From Palsa-506 sp963755815 (lineage in GTDB: Bacteria > Actinomycetota > Actinomycetes > Streptosporangiales > Streptosporangiaceae), in contig CAVWLF010000008.1 of NCBI GenBank assembly GCA_963755815.1, positions 124,001 to 188,000 of the forward strand: a stretch of 64,000 bases of DNA, written 5' to 3'. A program made the translations under genes and the position numbers. Below the pieces are notes generated by a model. That model was not told the DNA's origin. It did not search any database and saw only the letters and a program-made list of their open reading frames with translations. This document shows positions 58,995 through 64,000 of this stretch, in pieces. The first letter of the stretch is position 1, and the number at the start of each line of letters is the position of its first letter.

Positions 58995-59242
58995 TCAGAC
59001 GGCGAGGAACTCGTCAGCCCGCCAGGCGAGGTCCAGCTGGCGCGGCAGCTGCGCGGTCCCCGCCACGGATTGCGGAGTTCCTTAACCGCGTAGCTGCCCC
59101 GGTCCGTGGTCAGCCGGTAGACCCGGTTGGACCAGGCGCCGGCCACCGGCACCATGGCCGTCGGACGGCCGCGGACGCCGAAGGCGGCCAGGACCGCGGC
59201 CGGGCTAGGCGCGTCATCCGGTGCCCGCATGCCGCTCATCAT
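58995..59242 (-). pseudogene. remnant of a phosphotransferase (APH-like) gene
   Basis: From ATG 59242 or 59230 the frame reads PSPAAVLAAFGVRGRPTAMV, VAGAWSNRVYRLTTDRGSYA and VKELRNPWRG, the beta-strand and Lys of the N-lobe of aminoglycoside/choline-type kinases. Then the frame slips: the continuation LPRQLDLAWRADEFLAV and a stop at 58995 are in the +1 frame. Only about 80 residues of the expected 280 or so exist, and the catalytic loop is absent. A broken fragment, not a functional enzyme. Confidence 0.6.
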
Positions 59243-59330
59243 CCAGCGGCCGACCGCATGCTGCCCACTGGCTATCCGCAGCGCCGAAAGCCAGTCGCGA
59301 TTTGCGGCCGTTGCCGCCAGGCTGGGAGGC

Positions 59331-59819
59331 ATGCTGATCAGAGACGCCACTCCGGCGGACTGGCCCGCGATCTGGCCGTTCATGCGCGGCATCGCCGCCG
59401 CGGGCGAGACATTTTCCTGGGACCGCGACATCAGCGAGCAGGATGCGAGGGGATACTGGCTCCGCCCGTTCCCCGGCCGCGCTGTCGTCGCGGTCGATCC
59501 CGGCGGGACCATCCTGGGCACGGCCGAGAGCGGGCCCAACCATGGCGGCCCCGCTGCGCACGTGGCCAGCGCCGGGTTCATGGTCGATCCCGCGCACTCC
59601 GGCCGCGGCGTCGGGCGGGCGCTCGGCGAGCACGTGCTGAACCAGGCGCGGGCGGACGGCTACCGCGCGATGCAGTTCAACGCCGTGGTGGAGAGCAACG
59701 TGCGGGCGGTCGCGCTCTGGCGCTCACTCGGCTTCGAGATCCTGGCCACGGTGCCGGAGGCCTTCTGCCATCCGGTCGACGGTTACGTCGGCCTGCACAT
59801 CATGTACCGCAGGCTGTGA
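59331..59819 (+). CDS. GNAT-family N-acetyltransferase
   Basis: 162 residues: MLIRDATPADWPAIWPFMRG, AESGPNHGGPAAHVASAGFM, the acetyl-CoA loop PAHSGRGVGRALGEHVLNQA (Q/RxxGxG/A form) and NVRAVALWRSLGFEILATVP. Start ATG 59331 with GGGAGG upstream; the frame is open further up but that part is antisense to the phosphotransferase remnant. Substrate unknown; the size and sequence resemble the L-amino-acid/phosphinothricin-type acetyltransferases. Confidence 0.88.
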   Translation: MLIRDATPADWPAIWPFMRGIAAAGETFSWDRDISEQDARGYWLRPFPGRAVVAVDPGGTILGTAESGPNHGGPAAHVASAGFMVDPAHSGRGVGRALGEHVLNQARADGYRAMQFNAVVESNVRAVALWRSLGFEILATVPEAFCHPVDGYVGLHIMYRRL

Positions 59820-59844
59820 GCCGCCGCATTCGCTGACGGCCGGC

Positions 59845-59865
59845 GCCGGCCGCTCAGCGGCCGGC
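59845..59865. terminator. hairpin between convergent GNAT and beta-lactamase-fold genes
   Basis: GCCGGCCGC (59845-59853) pairs perfectly with GCGGCCGGC (59857-59865) around TCA. Positioned to terminate both genes. Confidence 0.6.
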
Positions 59866-61695
59866 TCACTCGCTGAGCGTGAGATCGGCCTCCTGCAGCA
59901 GGTGCTCCGCCGGGTCCACGGCAATCTCCAGGACCAGCCTGGCGTTCTTGCCGTCCAGCTCGACGGCCACCGAAGTCTCGCCATTCCCGCTCCGGAACGC
60001 ACCAGGGCGGCAATGACCGGCCCAGGCTGCGGCCACCATGAGCTTGCGCATCAGCAGGCCCGTGTCCACGGTGGCGGAAACCGGCAGCGATGCGGGCCAG
60101 CCCCCGGTCCCGTCGTTCAGCAGCGAGACGAGGGACGCGAGAATCTGCGCAAGCGCCGAATCCGGGGCGGGCGGCACCGCGAGCACGAGCGACTGGACGC
60201 GCGGGCGCCGCTCCGGGGTAAGCCGGATCTCGGCCTGGACCGCACCCCGCTCGCCGCGCATCCACCACCGGCAATGCGCAGGCGAGTCGAACTCGGCGGG
60301 CCGTGCCTCATCCAGGCGGAAATCCCCGATCCGCTGCCGGATTTGCTCGATGGCGTGCCGGCGCTCGGCGAACGGCTCATCCTGCGCGACATTCTCCGAG
60401 AACAGCTCCTCCGCCACCGCGTCATCCCAGGAACCGATCAGGCTGATCACCGCCCGCTGGCCGGTCAGCGTCTCCGGCCACGGGCCGCCGGGAGCGGGCA
60501 CCGGCCCGCCGACGGTCAGCTGACCCGCCGGAGCGGGTGCGGGACCGGACGCCTTATCGCGCCGCAGCAGGACATCGAGCATTCTGGCGGCGAGCGGATG
60601 CGCCGGCGCATAGGTGCCGTTCGCCAGGACGATGACGCCGATCCCGCTGGCCAGGTGCCAGCGCATGTGACTTCCGAAACCGGGATAGCCACCGCTGTGC
60701 TGGACGATCCGGCCGTGCGTCACGTCGTCCTCGACGTACAGCCCGAAGCCGTAGCTGCCCGGTCCGGGGCCCGCGGGCATCGTGGGCGCCAGCGGCGGCA
60801 GCGCGACCTGCGGCAGCTGCATCTCGCGCCGGGACGCGCGCGGCAGCGGATGCGAGCCGCCGGCTTCCTCGGCACCGGGCGGAAACGCGGCCGCGAAGCC
60901 GCTCACCCAGCGGGTGAGGTCGCTAACGGAGCTGAATATCCCGCCCATCGGGGCGAACGCGCCCGAGGCATCCGGGGCGAGCTCCTCCCAGCCGGCCGCG
61001 CCGCGACGGTAGCCGCGGGCGCGCCGCGCCGCATCGAATTCCGCGGCCTCGAACCCGGTGCTGGTCATCCCGAGTGGCCGGAGCAGCCGGTCCCGCACGA
61101 AGTCGGCGTATCCGGTCCCCGCGGCCGCCGCCACGACCCGGCCGAGGATCGCGTAGCCGAGGTTGGCGTACTCGAAGCGGGTCCCTGGCGCCCAGGCGAA
61201 GCGGACGCCACCGGCCAGGAACTCGGAGAACTCCGCGGCCGGGGTGGCCTGCTGCCGGTCACCCCACGGATCATCGGTCGGGAAGCCGGCCGTCATGGTC
61301 AGCAGGTTGCGGACGGAAATGCGCCGTGCATCGGTCGTCACCGGGCGCTGGTCGCGCAGCTCGGGCACGTACTCATCGGCCGGGTCGTCGAGCGACAGCG
61401 CGCCATCATCCCGCAGCGCCAGCACCGCCGCCGCCGTGAAGCTCTTCGTCATCGAGGCGATCCGGAAGATCGTGCCGGCCTCCGGCACCGGCCCGCCGAG
61501 CCACTGCTCGCCGAGACCGTGCGCATGCACCAGGGTTCCGCCGGCCACGACACCGTAGGCCAGCCCCGGCTGGCTGCCGCGGGCCAGATAGCTCCCGGCG
61601 ATGGCGGCCAGCGCCTCGATGTCGCCGGACCGCAGTTCCGCTGGCCGGGCCGGATCTACCGCCGCCGGGACATGACCAGGTCGTGGTTCAGGCAA
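59866..61695 (-). CDS. beta-lactamase-fold serine hydrolase (class C type)
   Basis: 609 residues. The N-terminal ~370 residues are a class C beta-lactamase/esterase domain: FRIASMTKSFTAAAVLAL (catalytic SxxK), YANLGYAILGRVVAA (YxN) and IVQHSGGYPGFGSHMRWHLA (the HxG third motif). No signal peptide, so likely cytosolic. The C-terminal ~220 residues include ISLIGSWDDAVAEELFSENV and form an extra domain seen in D-aminopeptidase or esterase-like members. Start ATG 61695. Probably a peptidase or esterase rather than an antibiotic resistance enzyme. Confidence 0.88.
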   Translation of the reverse strand: MPEPRPGHVPAAVDPARPAELRSGDIEALAAIAGSYLARGSQPGLAYGVVAGGTLVHAHGLGEQWLGGPVPEAGTIFRIASMTKSFTAAAVLALRDDGALSLDDPADEYVPELRDQRPVTTDARRISVRNLLTMTAGFPTDDPWGDRQQATPAAEFSEFLAGGVRFAWAPGTRFEYANLGYAILGRVVAAAAGTGYADFVRDRLLRPLGMTSTGFEAAEFDAARRARGYRRGAAGWEELAPDASGAFAPMGGIFSSVSDLTRWVSGFAAAFPPGAEEAGGSHPLPRASRREMQLPQVALPPLAPTMPAGPGPGSYGFGLYVEDDVTHGRIVQHSGGYPGFGSHMRWHLASGIGVIVLANGTYAPAHPLAARMLDVLLRRDKASGPAPAPAGQLTVGGPVPAPGGPWPETLTGQRAVISLIGSWDDAVAEELFSENVAQDEPFAERRHAIEQIRQRIGDFRLDEARPAEFDSPAHCRWWMRGERGAVQAEIRLTPERRPRVQSLVLAVPPAPDSALAQILASLVSLLNDGTGGWPASLPVSATVDTGLLMRKLMVAAAWAGHCRPGAFRSGNGETSVAVELDGKNARLVLEIAVDPAEHLLQEADLTLSE

Positions 61696-61781
61696 CTCGC
61701 ACCTCCGGATCGCAGGTCACTGGCGCGCTAGCCGGCGCCCTGGCTGGCCCGGCCGAGGGTAGCGGTGCCTCAGCTCGCTCG

Positions 61782-62468
61782 CTACGCCTCCGCGGCGGGC
61801 GCGGCTAGCACCCGGCTGAGCTTATTCGCGGACCCGGACGGCCTCGCGCCGGCCCCGCGCAGCCGCTGCGCGGCGGCGGCCAGGATGGCCGGCGGTCCGG
61901 AGACCAACTCGACCTCGATCTCACGCCAGGTCAGGTCGGCCGGCCCGAGCCCGGGCTCTCCGGGCGGGCCGGGCCGCGCATCCCGGTGGCCGGTCACGAG
62001 ATCGTCGGCCACTTCGGCGAGAACCTCGCCGCCGGGGCCGGTGATGGGCCAGACGGTGCGCCGGGTCTCCAGCGTGGCCACCGGCCGCAGCGGACGGCCC
62101 TGGGTCCAGGCGGTGACCAGCTCGGCCAGGCCCGGCGGGACGGGCTTGTCGCCGCCCTGCGCCGCGGCGGCCTCATCGCCGCTCTCCAGCGGGGCGTGCA
62201 CCTCGCGCCTGGTATCACCGCCGACGGGCAGCTTGAGATGCCAGGCCGCGTCCGCCCCGCCGGTCCGTCGCCGCAGCGTGACGCCGGCTGCGGCCAGGCG
62301 CAGGTCGCTGGTGTCGTAGTAGCGGGCGACGAGCAGCTGAACCTCCGGCGGCGAGGCCGTTCCCGGGGCGCCTGGGCCGCCCAGGTCGCTCAGGTCGGGC
62401 ATGGTGAAATCCGCGTCGGCCTCGTACTTCTGCTCGGTTTCCAGCTTGCCCGTCAGCCCGCCATCCAT
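61782..62468 (-). CDS. CYTH-domain protein (triphosphatase-like), no CHAD domain
   Basis: 228 residues. The N-terminal LETEQKYEADADF contains the ExExK signature of the CYTH tunnel fold, with later strands LVARYYDTSDLRLAAAGVTL, AAWHLKLPVGGDTRREVHAP and TWREIEVELVSG. CYTH enzymes hydrolyse inorganic triphosphate. In actinobacteria this type is usually followed by a CHAD domain in the same chain; here the protein ends just after the SANKLSRVLA segment that normally leads into CHAD. Start ATG 62468. Divergent from the next hydrolase gene. Confidence 0.88.
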   Translation of the reverse strand: MDGGLTGKLETEQKYEADADFTMPDLSDLGGPGAPGTASPPEVQLLVARYYDTSDLRLAAAGVTLRRRTGGADAAWHLKLPVGGDTRREVHAPLESGDEAAAAQGGDKPVPPGLAELVTAWTQGRPLRPVATLETRRTVWPITGPGGEVLAEVADDLVTGHRDARPGPPGEPGLGPADLTWREIEVELVSGPPAILAAAAQRLRGAGARPSGSANKLSRVLAAPAAEA

Positions 62469-62576
62469 GCTGTGAGATTACGCCCAGCCCCGGCCGGGCC
62501 CGGGCGGCAGGCGCCCGGCCTGGGCGGCAGGCGTTGATCATGGCCATCCGGGTGGCGCCGGAGTACCGTCGCGGAA

Positions 62577-63440
62577 ATGACAGAAACCCCCTTCGTGGCG
62601 GAAACGGACGCCGGCCCGATCGCGGGCCACGCCAGCGGTGCAGGCGCCCCGCTACTGCTGTTGCATGGCGGGCCCGCGCTCACGGACTACATGGAAATCC
62701 TCGGCCCGGAAGTGACCGAGTGGCGCGCTATCCGCTACCAGCAGCGGTCCCTGAGCCCTTCGGCGACCGGGGGACCCTTCACCGTCGAGCGGCACGTCGC
62801 GGACGCCGTGGCCGTGCTCGACGCGCTCGGCGTCGGCCAGGCGATCGTGGCCGGCCACTCGTGGGGCGGCCACCTGGCCCTGCACCTGGCCATCGCCCAC
62901 CCTGACCGCGTCGCCGGCCTGCTGATCATCGACCCGCTGGGAGCGGTCGGCGACGGCGGCGTGTCCGAGCTGGGCCAGGAGATGGTGCACCGCCTGCTGC
63001 CCGGCGCGGTTACCCGCTACCAGGAGCTGGCCGGGCGGATGTCCGGACCGGACGTCAGCGACTCCGACATGCTGGCGTCCCTGACCTTGCTGTGGCCCGG
63101 GTACTTCGCGCAGCCCGAGACCGCGCCGGCGATTCCGGCCGGGATGCGCGCCTCCATCGCCGGCTACGCGGGAACCTTCGCCTCGGTGGCCGCGCATCTC
63201 GCCGACGGCTCCCTGGCCCGCGGGCTTCGCGAGGTCCGCGTGCCTGCGCTCTTCCTGCTGGGCGCGCAGAGCCCAATGCCGGTCAGCCAGGGGCAGCAGA
63301 CGGCGGCTTTGCTGCCGGAGTCCGAGGTAGTGATCGTTCCCGCGGCGGGCCATCTGCCCTGGCACGAGCAGCCCGGCTGCGTGGCCGGCGCCCTGGCCAG
63401 GATCCGCGGCCGGGCGGGCGACCTCGAACCGGCCGGGTAG
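62577..63440 (+). CDS. alpha/beta hydrolase
   Basis: 287 residues. LLLLHGGPALTDYMEILGPE is the oxyanion region with the HGGP motif, the nucleophile elbow is VAGHSWGGHLALHLAIAHPD, the acid is likely in the RVPALFLLGAQSP region and the catalytic His in VPAAGHLPWHEQPG. The HGGP motif places it near proline iminopeptidases and related hydrolases. Start ATG 62577. Intact, unlike the hydrolase at 48.9 kb. Substrate unknown. Confidence 0.88.
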   Translation: MTETPFVAETDAGPIAGHASGAGAPLLLLHGGPALTDYMEILGPEVTEWRAIRYQQRSLSPSATGGPFTVERHVADAVAVLDALGVGQAIVAGHSWGGHLALHLAIAHPDRVAGLLIIDPLGAVGDGGVSELGQEMVHRLLPGAVTRYQELAGRMSGPDVSDSDMLASLTLLWPGYFAQPETAPAIPAGMRASIAGYAGTFASVAAHLADGSLARGLREVRVPALFLLGAQSPMPVSQGQQTAALLPESEVVIVPAAGHLPWHEQPGCVAGALARIRGRAGDLEPAG

Positions 63441-63461
63441 GCCACCCGAACGCGAGCGCGG

Positions 63462-64000
63462 CTACGCGCTGTCGATGATCACCGACACGGCCGGATACCC
63501 GGACGCCCCGTTCGGGGCCGGCTGGGCCAGCACGGCGGTCTGGGTATAGCCGGTCTTGTCGGTCGCCCGGGCCTGGATCAGGTGACGCCCGGGGGCTGCT
63601 TCCCACTCCCAGACCCACTGCCGCCAGGTGTCGATATCCGGCACCGCGGCCAGCCGCGCCTCGTGCCACGGGCCGCCGTCCACCCTGGCCTCGACCGCGG
63701 CGATCCCCTTATGCTGCGCCCAGGCGACGCCGGCCACGGCGATCCGGCCGGGCCGCAGCGTGGTCAGGCCGTTCGGGACGTCGATCCGCGATTCCGTCTT
63801 GATCGGCGCCTGCTGATCCCAGCCGCGCACCGTCCAGTAAGCATGATTCGCCGCGAACGTGGTCACCTCGATGTCGGTGATCCACTTACACGCCGAGACG
63901 TACCCGTACAGGCCGGGCACGACCAGCCGGACCGGGAAGCCGTGCGCGACGGGCAGGGCGGTGCCGTTCATCGCGACGGCGAGCATCGCGTCCCGGCCGT
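63462..64000 (-). CDS. sulfite-oxidase-like molybdoenzyme, C-terminal part
   Basis: Partial gene whose N-terminus lies beyond the right end of the window; about 179 residues are seen. MLAVAMNGTALPVAHGFPVR, VPGLYGYVSACKWITDIEVT and the beta-sandwich AHYWTV-like, VAGVAWAQHKGIAAVEARVD and WEAAPGRHLIQARATDKTGY match the end of the sulfite oxidase molybdopterin domain and the Mo-co dimerisation domain. In actinobacteria such proteins are often membrane-anchored oxidoreductases. The catalytic Cys lies outside the window. Confidence 0.88.
   Translation of the reverse strand, partial: GRDAMLAVAMNGTALPVAHGFPVRLVVPGLYGYVSACKWITDIEVTTFAANHAYWTVRGWDQQAPIKTESRIDVPNGLTTLRPGRIAVAGVAWAQHKGIAAVEARVDGGPWHEARLAAVPDIDTWRQWVWEWEAAPGRHLIQARATDKTGYTQTAVLAQPAPNGASGYPAVSVIIDSA

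Noticed and set aside
59866..61695. Antibiotic-resistance beta-lactamase
   Set aside because: SxxK, YxN and HxG motifs are present, but there is no signal peptide and it has a large extra C-terminal domain, which fits peptidase or esterase relatives better.
1..64000. Prophage, integrative element or secondary-metabolite cluster
   Set aside because: No integrase, transposase, phage structural gene, tRNA-borne attachment duplication, polyketide synthase or NRPS was seen; the genes are chromosomal in character.

Overview
High-GC DNA, dense in genes with ATGA and GTGA stop/start overlaps and with actinobacterial families throughout: LuxR-type ATPase regulators, a Flp/Tad pilus locus of the actinobacterial type, a NdgR/LtbR-like IclR regulator beside leuCD, SARP-type BTAD domains and GT2-GtrA/GT39 pairs. 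It looks like chromosomal DNA of a soil actinomycete (Streptosporangiales or a relative; this is inference). No insertion sequence, phage, CRISPR array or rRNA was seen. Several conserved genes carry a single extra base, so either the assembly has indel errors or these genes are decaying.

Layout. 1-9.7 kb: a frameshifted LuxR-family ATPase regulator, an MFS transporter, an MntP-like membrane protein, selD with the selenocysteine tRNA just upstream on the same strand, a DUF885 metallopeptidase-like protein and a second MFS transporter. 9.9-23.1 kb: a branched-chain amino acid supercluster (ilvE, an IclR regulator, leuC-leuD, ilvB-ilvN-ilvC, leuB, cimA, ilvD). CimA with LeuCD and LeuB gives threonine-independent 2-oxobutyrate for isoleucine, and IlvBN, IlvC, IlvD and IlvE complete isoleucine and valine; leuA and ilvA are not in the window. 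Two short leader peptides rich in Val, Leu and Ile codons, with hairpins, precede ilvE and ilvB. The ilvB leader has a classical rho-independent terminator.

23.1-26.5 kb: trpS with a tandem-Trp leader peptide and terminator hairpin (a Trp attenuator), a PP2C phosphatase, a remnant of a secreted protein and an unknown gene. 26.5-38.1 kb: one tightly overlapping operon for a Flp/Tad pilus-like system: lipoprotein, secreted Gly-rich protein, SAF/CpaB-like protein, TadZ-like ATPase, TadA/CpaF ATPase, TadB, TadC, Flp pilin, two TadE-like pseudopilins and a TadG-like protein. It ends with a very large predicted membrane protein carrying a LysM domain on the predicted outside and a winged-helix/BTAD regulator domain on the predicted inside.

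38.1-46.2 kb: a KdpD-like/KdpE pair convergent with a KimA-like potassium transporter fused to an OB-fold domain, then a protein combining membrane segments, a degenerate kinase domain and an LPG-synthase/YbhN-type membrane domain. 46.2-53.4 kb: a UbiE-type methyltransferase with a polytopic partner, a G1 glutamic endopeptidase, a frameshifted alpha/beta hydrolase, and GT39 and GT2-GtrA glycosyltransferases. 53.6-58.8 kb: an OmpR/HK pair and a five-gene translationally coupled redox operon (secreted Ser-rich protein, small protein, ferric-reductase-like cytochrome, NuoF-like flavoprotein, [3Fe-4S] ferredoxin). 59-64 kb: a phosphotransferase remnant, a GNAT acetyltransferase, a beta-lactamase-fold serine hydrolase, a lone CYTH domain, an alpha/beta hydrolase and the C-terminal part of a sulfite-oxidase-like molybdoenzyme running off the window edge.
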